Made by a program: the position numbers and the translations under genes. DNA of 64,000 nucleotides from Setoptus koraiensis. Lineage: Eukaryota; Arthropoda. The stretch lies in NCBI GenBank assembly GCA_048013815.1, contig CM106586.1, positions 558,001 through 622,000 of the forward strand, written 5' to 3'. Shown one piece after another: positions 8,746-20,286 of this stretch (position 1 is the stretch's first letter; each line of letters starts with the position of its first letter). The notes under the pieces were generated by a model. The model did not search any database. It had not been told where the DNA came from and worked only from the letters and a program-made list of their open reading frames with translations.

Positions 8746-10493
8746 CTATACGTTTCTGATTCCTGCGTGTATGCTTCGTCTCCGTGGCCGCTCCTCTAAT
8801 TTCCTGTATTGGGTTCTATCTCTTCCCATAGGTCTTGTTAGCGTCCATGCGATTACGCTGTATATTGGTCTTAATATTTTGCCAAAAATGATGAGTAATA
8901 TTATTGAAAAGATCACAATACCTATTTCTATAGCGTATTCGATCGTGGTGAAGACCTTCTTTATGTTGCCTCTGAGGTGAGTTATAGCGGTAGTTATTGT
9001 ACTGTTGTCGAACATCTTTTTGATCGGAACGAGCTGTTCTTTGATTGCAACTAAGGATCCATTATTGTTGTAATCGTGGATTAGCTTGTCCATTTTTGAC
9101 TCAATGTTGATAATTTGGTCTTTGATGTCGATATCGCCGTTTTGATAACCCAACTTTGAGTTTATCTCTTCGCTATATACAATGCCTATGTTTAGAACCT
9201 CATGAACTTCTCTATGATTGGCTTGGTGTTTTATGAATATTTTCTTGTTTGTTGCGTCGAGTACGGTAAAACTCGTCATTCTTGTGAGGCTGAAGGGGTA
9301 ATTTGGGCACTTGTGAGTGTCACCTTCAATTTCTATGTTGTATGTATAGCAATATATGTGGGAGTGTTCACGGGTGACATAATGTTGGGGTCGGGTTGTA
9401 ATTTCTTCGATTTTGTTGTGACACGATGATTTATCAGGTTCGAACATTTCATCTATTTTGAATGTGGTTTCATCTTTTTCAGGGCAAGCGAATGGTATTG
9501 TATTTTCTTGTTCTACCACCTCTTTTGTAAGTGGGTGGGTACAAGATGATGTTCTGTTATAAAGGACGTAAGCTGGGCCTTTGTATTCCATGTTGCAGAA
9601 TTGGCCGTTGCTAGTTTTGTTGATGTAATTAAATGGTGTTGGATCATATGCGCTTGTCCAAGTATCTTCTTCGAATGACCTAATGCCTATATGGAAATAT
9701 CCAGGTTCTATCATCATACAACTTGTGGGAGTGGGGTTATTTCCCATCTTCATTCTATCGTTTATTTTTAGAATGCTCCAGAATCTGTTGTGGATAGATC
9801 CTGGCCAGGCGTCACGTACCGTTTTGATATCGTTGCTGACTTGTATGAGTCCTGACGCTATTGTGGTTAAGTATGCCATCATATCTTGGGAGTGGGCAAT
9901 CTTATCATCTATGTTCTTGTTGACTTGTTGTACTAGTGCCATTATCTCTTTCATTGAGTTTGATTGCGCTGAAATCACCATTTCTGTGTTCATCAATCTT
10001 TCATTCGCTGCTGTGACTGCTCGTTGCAGTTCTTTCATGACATTTGCATTGTTTTCGAACGTTGATTGTATCTGTGGGACGGTGTGGAAGTATGTCACAG
10101 CGTCGATGACTACTGAAGCGCAGGTAATGGCTCCTATGATAAGAGGTACGGCTCTTTTATGCCTGCGTTTGTAGTCTTGTATTACCCATTCGGGGTTAGG
10201 GTCAGTTGTACCGTAGGACCGGTAGTCGGCTTGTCTTTTGAAGACTAGCCCCTCGTCATATGTAATCTGGCTGTAACTATTATAGTTTGGGGCTTGATGA
10301 GGTTTGTCCTCATCCTGTGGTGGAGCTACGTATGGTCTGTTCATGGTAATCGGTTGGGCGTATGGTTTGTCTACGGTAAGTGGTTGAGTTAGGTACGGTT
10401 TGTCTACACTGAGTGGGTTTTCTTTATTGGTAGGAGGTGTAGAGGTGTGGCATATTTTGCTCATTTCATCCAGTATGTAATTTTTAGCGCTTA
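8746..10493 (-). pseudogene. Retroviral-type envelope gene, main part (copy 1)
   Basis: Open frame of 572 residues from an in-frame Met at 10464, with open frame continuing upstream to the HINE at 10494. Near the N-terminus are four proline-rich repeats of (D/N)(K/R)P(Y/H). A furin-like cleavage site RHKR lies at about residues 101-104, followed at once by a hydrophobic fusion-peptide-like stretch. Then come a heptad-rich region, conserved cysteines and, near residues 508-528, a membrane anchor followed by a basic tail. This is the layout of class I fusion envelope proteins of errantivirus-like gypsy elements. Env would sit in the membrane and mediate fusion. The start of Env (signal peptide and first about 60 residues) lies on the other side of the HINE at 10494-11691, in frame with the end of pol. 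The copy is therefore disrupted. Confidence 0.85.
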
Positions 10494-11691
10494 ATTTTAA
10501 TTAAGCTGCTATTGGGGTGGTGATTATGACTACGTTTATTCACGTGACTATGTAATCCTATGGAGGTTTGACTTAGTCAAATTTGTGAGAATCCTGCTTG
10601 ACATTACACATGTATTCCGATGTAGATTCGACTTGGTCTATTATCCCTTCACTCGAAAATATTTCGTATGCAATTCTATGGAGATTTGACTAGGTCACAT
10701 TTGTGGGCAGTTCGGTGGTGACAAATCGAACTTCAAAATTGAAAATTCGAATTTCTGATAAGAGTTACAGCTGCTCGTTCGATGTTCGATGGTCAGAGTT
10801 TGATGTTCGATAGTCACAATTCGATGGTCACACTTCGAACTTCGAACTTCGAAATTCGAAATTGAAAATTCGAATTTCTGATGACATTTCCATCTGCTCG
10901 TTCGATGGTCGATGATCAGTGTTCGATGGTCAGTGTTCGATGGTCACAATTCGAAATTCGAAAATTGAAAATTCGAATTTCTGATGATAGTTTCAGCTGC
11001 TCGTTCGATGTTCGATGGTCAAAGTTCGATGGTCAATGTCCGATGGTCACATTTCGAAATTCGAAATTGAAAAATTCGAATTTCTGATGACAGTTTCATC
11101 GGCTCTGTCGAAGTTCGATGGTCAAAGTTCGATGGTCAATGTCCGATGGTCACATTTCGAAATTCGAAATTGAAAAATTCGAATTTCTGATGACAGTTTC
11201 ATCGGCTCTGTCGAAGTTCGGTGGTCAGAGTTCGGTGGTCAATGTTCGATGGTCACATTTCGAACTTCGAAATTCGAAATTGAAAAATTCGAATTTCTGA
11301 TGACAGTTTCATCGGCTCTGTCGAAGTTCGGTGGTCAGAGTTCGGTGGTCAATGTTCGATGGTCACATTTCGAACTTCGAAATTGAAAATTCGAATTTCC
11401 GATACGAGTTCCAGGTGCTTGTACATAGTTCAATGGTCACAATTTGAAGTTCGCTGGTGATAATTCGAACTTCGATGGTCACATTTCGAACTTAGAAATT
11501 CGAAATTGAAAATTCGAATTTCTGATGAAATTTCCATCTGCTCGTTCGATGTTCGATGGTCAATGTTCGATGGTCACATTTTGAAGTTCGGTGGTTAACA
11601 GGTTGTCATAAACTCCTTTGAATCCTTCAACAATACTTGTCCACACAAAAAATTAAGCGCTCGAAATACTGATTTGATCAGTATTACTTGT
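10494..11691 (-). mobile_element. HINE-like element, family II, complete, inside env
   Basis: Complete 1.2-kb minus-strand element. The 3' end is at 10494. The 5' end at 11691 has AATTAAGCGCTC, arms AATACTGAT / ATCAGTATT and ACTTGT. The core is about 850 bp of TTCGATGGTCACAATTCGAA-type units. It separates the pol/env-start reading frame from the main part of env, and the two host pieces are co-linear, so this is a clean insertion. Confidence 0.88.
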
Positions 11692-14062
11692 TATACAGAA
11701 TTTGACACTGGATATATGCCGGGTGAGTGGATGGTATATCGAATTTGTTCGTTAGGCGGGAGCACGGGCTATCAAACCTTAGGTGTACGTCCCAGTGATT
11801 AGTCCCTATTATGACTGGTTTGTCCACTCTTCTCCAAAGGATTAAGTCTTCTTGTTTAAATTTGTAGGCTGACGCGGTGTTGATGCATAGTATTATTGTA
11901 AGGGCGATCATTATAGCGTTTAATGGCCCTAATGTTCTATTTATGTTCACTTGTGTGTTCGGTATTGCTTCTACGTATTTCTTGAGCTGAGATACGTGGG
12001 CTGTGAATTCTCGGTTTCGAAATCTTTCTGCGCCTTTAGCGTTGGTTGGATTGGTCCATTTGAGCAGGTATTTATCCCTTGCGGGGATATCTATGACTGT
12101 GTAGGGTCCTTCGTATCGATTTTCTAGTTTTCGATTTGGACCTCGGGCGTCATTGTTTCTGAGGACCTGATCGCCTATTTCGAATTGTTGGATGCGTCTC
12201 CTTTCATCGTACCTTTCTTTGTTGCTCTTTTGAGTCTTGACGGTATTTAAGATTGCAGATTCCGTCATCTCTTTTAGTTGTGAATGTATCATTTTGTTGT
12301 AGTTGTCATACGTTGTAGTTGGGCTGTGGTTGTCAATTGTTAGATTCGGGTTCCTTCCATGGACTTGTTGAAAAGGACTGTAGCCTGTGGTTGAATGTTT
12401 CGCCGTATTTATCGCGAAAACTGCCATTTGTAGGTGTTCGTCCCATTTGTCTGCCATATTCGACTGCGTGATGCATGCGAGTCGTTCCATTAACGTGTGG
12501 TTTACTCTTTCCACTATGGCATTTCCTTGATGATGGTGGGCAGAACTGTAGATATGATTAGTGCCTACCATTTTCTCTAGTTCTTTCAGGACTTGTGCTT
12601 TAAACTCGAGCGCGTTATCCGATAGTATTTCTCTCGGGGCTCCGTGTCTACCAATAATTTGTTCGGCGACGAACCTTGCTATGGTTGTGGCCTTTCTATC
12701 TGACACTGCTCGTGCTTCTACCCATTTAGTGAAGTGATCTATGCCTACTAAGATCTGTGTATTACCATTAGCTGATTTGGGTAGTTCGACCATGAGGTCT
12801 ATAGCAACTACCTCAAAGGGTTTTTCTGCGGGGAATGATTGCATTTCCCCAAATTCGAAGTCTCGTGGCTTCTTTCTAAATTGGCATATCGTACAGGCTG
12901 CGATGTACTGGCCTACTTCTTGTCTTTTGTTTGGCCAGTAGTATTGCTTGAGTCTATCTAGCGTGACGGCCAGTCCAGCATGGGCTGTCACTGCGCTTTC
13001 GTGAGCGTTACGTATTGTTCCCCAGGTGAATCTTTTGGGGACGACTAGCTTGTCGTCCACTGAATAGTATAGTCCGTTTATTAGCTTATGTGTGCTCTTG
13101 AGATAAGGATCTTTCTCTTCACACATTCTCGCGCACTCTAACCTCCACGTCGCTTCGCAATGGGCTGGCGGTAGTGGAAGGTCACTGGGGATTGTGAATG
13201 GAAGTACTTCTTCTTCTTCTTCTTGGTTTGTGGGGTTTGTGTCTCCCTCTACGCTGCTATCTTGCCTCGGTCTTGCTGCTGACCGCGTAGTGACTCTATT
13301 TATGGCGCGTATCTGGTTCATCATTAATGGTGACATTATGTCTTCTAGTTCGTCATTTTGCGTATGGTCGATTGGTGCTCTACTAAGGCAATCGACGTCA
13401 TGATGCATGGTGCCCTTTACGTATTTAAATTCCAGGTCATAGTCCTGTAGAATTAGGGCCCATCTTGCTAGTCGTGTTGGCAGCGGGCTTTTCTTGCCTA
13501 GGCTGCATAATGCGCAGTGGTCGGTCAATACCTCGACCCTGCGTCCCCATATGTACGGTCTAAATTTTTGGACTGCCCAGACGATTGCTAGTCCTTCCAG
13601 ATCTGTTATGCCGTAAGCCTGTTCGCACCGACTTGTTCTTCGGCTTGCATATGCGACAGGGTTCCATATCTTTTTGTCCATTGACTGTAGCAGTATCGCT
13701 CCGATACCCTCTTTACTTGCGTCTGTTTTCAATCTTAGGTGAGCTCTGTTGTTGAAGTGGACTAGGCATGGCGAAGAAGTTAATGCCCTTTTTATATCTT
13801 CCCAGGCCTTTTGACATTCTGTGGTCCATTCGAATTTGACGTCGTCTTTTGTTAATTCCAGTAAGGGGGCTGCCCTACTGGAGTAGTTTTCTATGAATTT
13901 TCTGTAGTATGATGCTATGCCGTTAAATCTTTTGACCTCCTTCGCGTTTGTTGGTGCTTTCATCTTGTCTATCGCGGCGGTCTTGCCTGGATCTGGGTGT
14001 ATTCCTTTCTGGTCTATGTAGTGACCTAGAAATCTTTAGCGCGCATACCGAATTGGCATTTG
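11692..14062 (-). pseudogene. Gypsy-like pol C-terminal half plus env start (copy 1)
   Basis: Single 759-residue frame. Order: end of RT and RNase H (KTDASKEGIGAILLQ near residue 79, TDHCAL later), HHCC zinc domain (H near 321, C-x2-C near 357), integrase core with D near 388, D near 447 (LSDNALEF) and E near 484 (HHQGNAIVERVN), then a GPY-type module (YEGPYTV near 620). After it, without a stop, a hydrophobic signal-peptide-like segment (about 676-694) opens the envelope protein. Pol would copy and integrate the element. Upstream of the Met at 13963 the reading continues to 14062 but needs a one-base shift near 14035, where copy 2 (38950) has an extra base. Gag, protease and the RT palm are missing, replaced by the TIR element at 14063. 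Confidence 0.88.
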
Positions 14063-15032
14063 GGGGCTTGTTCGGAAAGACGACACACCCCAATTTGGGT
14101 ATTTCGGGTATTTTTGGGTAGAGTATGATGCCTTGAGACCGGAAAAGGTATTCCGGAAGTGCGGAAATCCTTCGTTCCCGAGATACCCGAGGTGCCGCAT
14201 TGTGGGTATTTCAGGGTATTTTTGTGGGCATATTTGGGGTACGGGCAGCCGTACCCTCCCGCATCCACATACGCTGTGGTACTGATGGTCGATTATAGAG
14301 GCTAGATTCTACCTAACAGCCCCAGGGGGAAAATAAAAGTAGTCTAACTAAATAGGCGTGACCAATGGATGCGGCGCGGAGCGCAAATGCGGGCACTGGA
14401 TCATCGACGGGATTCTGAGCACGCACTTCGGGGCTACGCCCCTCAGGATGTGCCACGATGTGCGGGTGGGCCTTTGGCCCACCCGCATAGGCCGGCCTAC
14501 CGTCCACGCTTTCGGCTTTCGGCTTTCGGCTTTCGGCTTTCGGCCTTCGGCCGACGGCGAGACGATTGATGGCCTGCCTCGTGACGGCCCTACGGGCCGT
14601 CCCGCATCCTGAGAAAGGATTGTTTCCCGTAGGCTGGGGGTCGAGTGGGCGGGGCCCGCGATCGGACCGGGTTTTATTCGAGCCAGCTTCCAAGAAGCAA
14701 GCTTGAACAAACGATTATGCCAAACAAACTACCCGATTCGCGTTGAACCTCGGACCGGAAGTGCTAGATAAAAAACAGTGAATTCCTCGAGATCAAGTCC
14801 TCGAATATGATTAAATCTAATGGAATCACGTACATCGTAGTGGAAACTGTACGATTATACCAAAATATATGGTAAAAAGCATCTGTGAGACCAAAAAAAT
14901 GGATTTTTCGATATCTCCGGAAGTAAAAATTTCCGCACTTCCGGACTGTCATATTTGTACTTGGGGGCCCATTTGGGGCCCCTGTGTTGAGTTTGATCGA
15001 AATCGGAGTGTGTCGTCTTTCCGAACAACACC
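14063..15032 (+). mobile_element. TIR DNA element (TTGTTCGGAAAGACGACACA family)
   Basis: Left end GGGGCTTGTTCGGAAAGACG and right end GTCTTTCCGAACAACACC are inverted repeats. The interior has GGGTATTT/AATACCC blocks, a GC-rich core and six CTTTCGG heptamers (about 14509-14553). No transposase frame. Left flank is RT sequence of gypsy copy 1. Right flank is accessory ORF B of the same element, so about 3 kb of gag-RT has been lost at this site. No clean target duplication is seen. Confidence 0.7.
14509..14553 (+). repeat. CTTTCGG heptamer repeat
   Basis: Six consecutive or near-consecutive CTTTCGG units, absent from the related element at 16699. Confidence 0.8.
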
Positions 15033-15035
15033 CAT

Positions 15036-15293
15036 TTATTCATTTTGTGCATTCATTCTATCCAGCTCGGCTATATATTCGTCTATTACTCTTAGAAACA
15101 CTCCTTCTCCTTCAGATGTTATGATGGTCTCATCGTCTGAGTCGCTTTCTATGGCATAGGACTCGTATATGATGACCACTGAATCGGCTTCGGAGTTGTT
15201 GGAGGTGGAGCTGTCTGGTGTGGGCGGACAGACGATGTTGCTCTCACTCTCAGACTCGTACTGAAGTTCGTATTCCTCAGTGGGGTCCATCAA
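15036..15293 (-). pseudogene. Accessory ORF B of gypsy-like copy 1 (acidic)
   Basis: 85-residue acidic, Ser-rich frame (YESESESN, IYESYAIESDSDDETI). It resembles the 131-residue acidic ORF at 41696-42091 of copy 2 in composition, in the (V/E)IIYE motif and in position downstream of ORF A. The role is unknown. The coiled-coil-like C-terminus (VIDEYIAELDRMNAQNE) matches the style of the EEQELQWE tail in copy 2. The frame ends near the TIR element boundary, so it may be slightly shortened. Confidence 0.6.
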
Positions 15294-15296
15294 TTA

Positions 15297-15507
15297 TTTC
15301 AGCAATTTGATCTATAGTTGCTCTTTCAGTTCTTGCTTGTGGCCGTGTATTTTGTAAAGGATAAGATCGTTGAGCCTTTGCTCATGCGTGAGGTTGCGGG
15401 CAGGATATATTTCGTGAGGGGTGGTTCCCAACTTAACTATTTTGTAAAAGGCCGTCCCTTATTTGTTCGGCTTTCTTCTTTGCCTCCTCACTATTGAACA
15501 TCCTCAC
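15297..15507 (-). pseudogene. Accessory ORF A of gypsy-like copy 1 (remnant)
   Basis: The minus-strand translation contains NLTHEQRLNDLILYKIHGHK, clearly related to NLTLDDKLKDLFLYTIGHND at the C-terminus of the 140-residue ORF at 42106-42528. The N-terminal half is missing because a HINE fragment begins at 15508. Confidence 0.6.
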
Positions 15508-15793
15508 TATTCGAATTTTCAATTTTGAAGTTCGATTTGTCACCACAGAGCTCCTCACAAATTCGACCTAGTCAAATGTCCATAGGATTGCATACGAAAT
15601 AGTTTCGAGTGAAGCGATAATAGACCGAGTCGAATCTACATAGGAATAATGTAATGGGAATAGGAATATGTGTAATGTCTGACAGGATTCTCACAATTCA
15701 ACTAAGTCAAAACTCCATAGGATTACATAGTCACGTGAATAGATTAGCAATAAACACCAAACCAATAGCAACTTAATTAAAATTAAGCGCTAA
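15508..15793 (+). mobile_element. HINE-like family II, 3' fragment
   Basis: Begins abruptly in the TTCGAATTTTCAATTTTGAA unit and ends with the 3' hairpin and CGCTAA. It carries the conserved family II tail (CTAGTCAAATGTCCATAGGA, ACATAGTCACGTGAATA). It is 5'-truncated. Confidence 0.8.
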
Positions 15794-16299
15794 AAACTTT
15801 CGTCATATCTCTTCTTTAAATCGTGCAGACCCTTGTCCAAAAAATTCATATTGTCAACCATTTTTGTAATAACATCCTTCACTGCTGACTGCTCTTTTTC
15901 GTATGCCAGTACCTTGCTATGAAGATACGTATTGTCTGTTGTCGCACTTTCACTCGTCGGTCCTACCACATAGTATACCAAATTCGTTCTAAATTGATAG
16001 CAGAGCACCGCAGCGGCGATGCCTGAGAAAACCTGCTTCTTAACTCTGAGTGAGAGCGGGGAAATTTCTGACCTACTTCTCGACCCAAGCCTAGCAATTG
16101 CTTTAACGTTAGCCAACCATTCGGTTGCAAACAACGACTGACACTGTTGTTTGGCATCATCATGCGGTGTTCTTTTCTGGTGTGGTTCAAACTCCTTGCA
16201 CGGGTTTAGGTACAAGAGTAGTATCTTGAACTCTACTCTTGTACCGAAAGCTGCTTTGTTTGCCTTTTTCCACATTAACGGATCGGTCCTCACTAGCAC
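15794..16299 (-). pseudogene. Second envelope-like gene, N-terminal/fusion region
   Basis: 169-residue frame. Around the middle a basic cleavage-like motif RVKK is followed by an Ala/Ile/Val-rich stretch (QVFSGIAAAVLCY), as in a furin site plus fusion peptide, and then a heptad-rich tail ending at the HINE at 15793. It is only weakly like the envelope at 8746-10493, so it comes from a different element. The assignment is an inference from layout. The fragment at 24468-24965 could be the downstream part of a related gene. Confidence 0.5.
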
Positions 16300-16384
16300 A
16301 TTGGGTTATTCCATCGGTTCATAAAATTCAGAAATAAAGCATCGAATTCGAAGTATAATATCAGTATTTAATATTAAGGCAAAC

Positions 16385-16698
16385 ATGAATAATTTTGCGA
16401 ATACAGCGAATGAAATAATGGCAACAAAATTGGATTATAAAGTTAACAAATTAGAAGATTCTAATTATGTCACTTGGAAATGGCAAATGGTTAATGTGTT
16501 AAAGGCTAAAGCATTGTACAAAGCTGTGGTTGAAGAGAATGTAGATGAATCAAGCAATATGCATGCTCTAGCATCATTGGGTTCAGCCCTAAGTGTTGAC
16601 AATATGGGTCTAATTTTTGGGTGTGGAAGAGCTTTGGACGCTTAGAAAAGATTGGAACTATTTTTTGAAAACAAGACATCTTTTGAAAAACAATCGCT
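16385..16698 (+). pseudogene. Ty1/copia-type gag N-terminal fragment
   Basis: Starts MNNFANTANEI and holds the copia Gag signature KLEDSNYVTWKWQMVNVLKAKALY (residues about 20-43, quoted in two parts: KLEDSNYVTWKW, QMVNVLKAKALY). A stop or shift follows near 16645, after which SFEKQSLG-like sequence is still readable. It is cut by the TIR element at 16699. The AT-rich 60 bp before the ATG may be the native leader. Confidence 0.7.
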
Positions 16699-17474
16699 GG
16701 GGCTTGTTCGGAAAGATGACACACCCTAATTAGGTTATTTCAGGTATTTCTGGGTAGGGTATGATGCCCTGAGACCGGAAAAGGTATTCCGGAAGTGCGG
16801 AAATTCTTCGTTCCCGAGATACCCGAGGTACCGCATTGTGGGTATTTCAGGGTATTTGTGGGCATATTTGGGGTACGGGCAGCCGTACCCTCCCGCATTC
16901 ACATACGCTGTGGTACTGATGGTCGGTTATAAAGGCTAGATTCTACCTAACAGCCCCAGGAGGAAAATAAAAGTAGTTTAACTTAATTGTCGTGACCAAT
17001 GGATGCGACGCGGAGCGCAAATGCGGGCACTGGATCATCGACGGAATTCTGAGCACGCACTTCCGGGCTGCGCCCCTCAGAATGCGCCACGATGTGCGGG
17101 TGGGCCAAAGGCCCACCCGCATAGGCCGGCCTACCGTCCACGCCCTCGGCCTTCGGCCGACGGCGGGACGATTGACGGCCTGCCTCGTGACGGCCCTACG
17201 GGCCGTCCCGCATCCCGGGAAAGGATTGTTTCCCGTGGGCTGGGAGTCGAGTGGGCGGGGCCCGCGATCGGGCCGGGTTCTGTTCGGCCTTGCGTTCAAG
17301 TTGTAAGCCTGAATGGACAATTACGCCAAACAAATTACTCTGTTCACGTTGAATCTCGGACCGGAAGTGCCAGATATAGAACAGTGAATTTCTCGAGATC
17401 AAGTTCTCAAATATGATTCGATCTAATGAAATCACGTAAATCGTAGTGGAAACTGTGCGATTATACCAAAATAT
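16699..17474 (+). mobile_element. TIR DNA element (TTGTTCGGAAAGA family), 3'-truncated
   Basis: A close relative of 14063-15032, starting GGGGCTTGTTCGGAAAGATG. It follows the same internal order but lacks the heptamer array. It is cut at 17475 by the next element, so the right end is missing. Confidence 0.7.
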
Positions 17475-18193
17475 GGTTGTTGTAGCGAATAGCGACCCGC
17501 CCTGATTTTGATGATTCTTCCGGTACGTGTACATCTTGACCCCAATAGACCGGAAAAATTAGTCCGGAAGTGCGGAAACTTCTGGTTCCGGTTTTACATG
17601 AAGTTGAAGATAGAGCTCCGAAATTCACCAAATTATTGCTTCGCTGCGCTCGGGGGTGAACATGCGGTGGGTATGAAAACTCGGCCTGCGACCTCGTATT
17701 CTGAAGGCCGTCACATCTCCGTTGTCCCTTCCGCGACGACTGTGTGCGACGGGAATCCTTCGGGAGGAGTTGATGATCGATTCGGGTATCAGGCTTCGCC
17801 CTCTACCCTCTGCTCAGGTGACTGCAGTCCACACAGGAATGAAGGTGAAAGAACGAACTGGGGCCATGTTTTTGGCACAGAAAAAAGGCTGCGCCAGCTT
17901 GTATGATGGATTGCATGAGCGCGGATAGTTCGTCCCGTCAACGCCCCCTCAGCAATTTTGACTAAATATCTCGTGAACCGGAAGTCGTACAGACTTGAAA
18001 TAGACATAATCGTACTCCGCATATACGGTTCCAGTTATCCAGTGAGATTCAAATCTGTATCTCAAAGTTTTTTTAAAACGGAACCGGAAGTTTCCGCACT
18101 TCCGGACCACTCGAACTGTTGTCAGGCGGCCCTACGGGCCCCATGTGTGAAGTTTCATCGAAATCTGACTGGGTCGCTATTCGCTACAACACC
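17475..18193 (+). mobile_element. TIR DNA element (GGTTGTTGTAGCG family)
   Basis: Left GGTTGTTGTAGCGAATAGCG and right CGCTATTCGCTACAACACC are inverted. Mirror-image CCGGAAGTGCGGAAACTTC and GGAAGTTTCCGCACTTCCGG blocks lie inside each end, and the GTCACATCTCCGTTGTCCC core lies between them. There is no transposase. Flanks do not show a target duplication. Confidence 0.7.
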
Positions 18194-18232
18194 CGCTCCC
18201 CCTCCGCGTGGAGTCGCTGGGACCTCAAAAAA

Positions 18233-18857
18233 ACAAGTAATGGGCATCTCAGCTTCAAGTTTGTCACTTTCACCTAGTTCGATCAATCATAGCATAACTT
18301 ATGCTGCGAGACACTTGTCAACGTAAGTAGCTTCTACTGTACTGTGATCTCCTAGTTTCATGACTACTAACTTCCCGTGCGCTAGATCCTAATTGTCAAC
18401 AGCTTGCCCTCTACTGTGCTAGATCCATCTAGTTCGCATCTCAGCCCTCTCTGTATCATTGTTTCCTAGTGATTTAGCCTCCTAGCTGTTCCTGTGTTAA
18501 ATTTAATAAACCAACATTAAAGCGTTCTATTGTACTAAATCTACCTAGTTTTCACCTTTCTAGCTTCCCTAGTGCTAATTCCAATTTGTAAACAGCTAGC
18601 ATTCTTGGTTCTAATTTTGACTAGTAAGCATCTAAGCTTCCACTGTATAATTGTTTTCCAATGACTCCGCCTCCTAGCTTTCACTGTACTAACAAACTAG
18701 GTAAATTTAAAACGATGAAACCTACCAGATGCTTCCCGATGCCTTCCTTGTGCTAATTTTCCCTAGATAGAAAATTGCACTGATTTGTTCTACTCACGTG
18801 AATAAACGTATCCATCATCACCACACGAATAGCAACTTAATTAAAATTAAGCGCTAA
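18233..18857 (+). mobile_element. HINE-like element, family III
   Basis: Begins ACAAGTAAT without a recognisable hairpin and ends with TCACGTGAATAAACGTATCC, the 3' hairpin and CGCTAA. The body is family III repeats (CTAGCTTCC..., CTAGTTCGCATCTCAGC). The 5' end is degenerate. Confidence 0.7.
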
Positions 18858-18860
18858 AAA

Positions 18861-19720
18861 GTTGCCTCAATCCAAGGACTTAACCAATCTAGCATCGGCA
18901 GCAGCTAATTTAAAGAATTTAGGGGCAACTGTGGCGATTGCTGAAACTGCCGCTGCTGCTACCGCTATTGCAGTCGCATCAGGGACAACAGCCACCCTGT
19001 TTAGTAACTTAATGAAGCAGTGTCCTGCATCTCAGGATCTTCTTACCCTGAAGAAGACGATTGAGGAGAAGAGACTTTTAATGGATGATTATCGAAACAA
19101 GTTGGCAGACAAGTCGTTTGTGACCTTAAAGAATTTGGAAGAATCAGCCAAAGAGGTCGCTTTATTACGCACTACCCTGACAAACAAAGATAATTTATTA
19201 TAAAAAGTCAAAGATGTCTGTACCGAAACAAACAGGACACTCTTTGATACCAGAGAGAAACTCTTGGTAACCAACATGACACTCGTTGATACCAGGCTAA
19301 CTCTCTCGGAAACAAACAAGACACTTATCGAAACCAAGAAGAAACTCTTCTTAACCAACATGAAACTGCTTGTAACTCAAAAAGACACTTATCGATAGCA
19401 ACAGGACACTCACTGAAGCTATCGTCGAAAAAGATGAAATAATCATTCACTCAACTGATATCATTGATAAACAAGACAGCAGACTAAGAAACTTAGAAGA
19501 AGATAAAGAGAAAACCAATCTTAGAATCGAGAAAATTTCCAACCAATCTAAACATTTGCAGCAGAAATCCAACCTAGAAATAGCCGAATTGCGGGCAATT
19601 ATTTCGGAGCTGGAGCGCAATTTGTCTCTGAAGAATACCGAATTGGTTGAACTTAAAGATTATTTGGAGAAGAATGGTATCAACCCGAAGAACATGAACA
19701 ACAAGAAACCACATGTTTAG
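18861..19720 (+). pseudogene. Long coiled-coil protein gene, frameshifted
   Basis: A frame to 19203 encodes an Ala/Thr-rich hydrophobic stretch (AIAETAAAATAIAVASGTTATL, given as AIAETAAAATAI and AVASGTTATL), then a heptad region. After the stop at 19201 and a further shift near 19385, heptads continue to PKNMNNKKPHV and a stop at about 19720. In all about 280 residues of nearly uninterrupted coiled coil. The 5' end is lost at the HINE 3' end (18857). I do not recognise the family; an envelope, capsid-associated or structural protein of another element is possible. Confidence 0.45.
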
Positions 19721-20186
19721 TTCCTCTCAAACTGTAACAAAAATGGCAATAAAACTTCTTTAAGATAAGCTTGGCGTAATGAATGATGCATTAATCTGAT
19801 CCGCGAACCCCTAGAACCCCGCAAAACCCGCAAAACCCGCTAAACCCGCAAAACCCGCAAAACCCGCTAAACCCGCAAACCCGTCTACCCGTCTACCGCG
19901 CACTCGGCGCACCGCTCAGCACACGAGCGCACTAGCACACAGCTAGTTGTGCGCTTTTCTATGTGAGTTCATGATTGATTTGGCTGTGTGCTAGCGAGCA
20001 GCACAGTGTGTTTTATAGATGTCCGCTCTGATTGAAACACCCTTCATATGATAGCTAAGGAGCGGACATATACTTGTAATCATGCTTTAAATTAGTCTAG
20101 TCTGCGACGAAAGGCGTTATATAGTGGTATAGCTGAGATCTCTTGTGTTCTCAGCTACCACACTCACATCAATTCATCGAATTCGA
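19721..20186 (+). repeat. AAACCCGC short repeats and LTR-like sequence
   Basis: At about 19801-19880 the motif CAAAACCCGCTAAACCCG is repeated around six times. Further on, GTCCGCTC...GAGCGGAC (20027-20074) is an inverted repeat. CGTTATATAGTGG at about 20113 is followed by a hairpin with arms TAGCTGAG/CTCAGCTA (about 20127-20160), a layout like TATA box plus R-region hairpin of the gypsy LTRs. It may be the 3' LTR of the element that carried the coiled-coil gene. Confidence 0.35.
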
Positions 20187-20286
20187 GCGTTAACAGGTTG
20201 TCATAAACTCCTTTGAATCCTTCAACAATACTTGTCCACACTAAAAATTAAGCGCTCGAAATGCTGATTTGATCAGTATTACTTGT
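20187..20286 (-). mobile_element. HINE-like family IIa, 5'-end stub
   Basis: Only the last 100 bp of the minus-strand 5' end: GTTAACAGGTTGTCATAAAC, AATTAAGCGCTC, hairpin, ACTTGT. One arm base is changed (ATGCTGAT). Confidence 0.75.

Noticed and set aside
19801-19880. Telomere-like repeat (AAACCCGC)
   Set aside because: Unit lengths vary and do not match a known telomeric motif; the block is short and internal.
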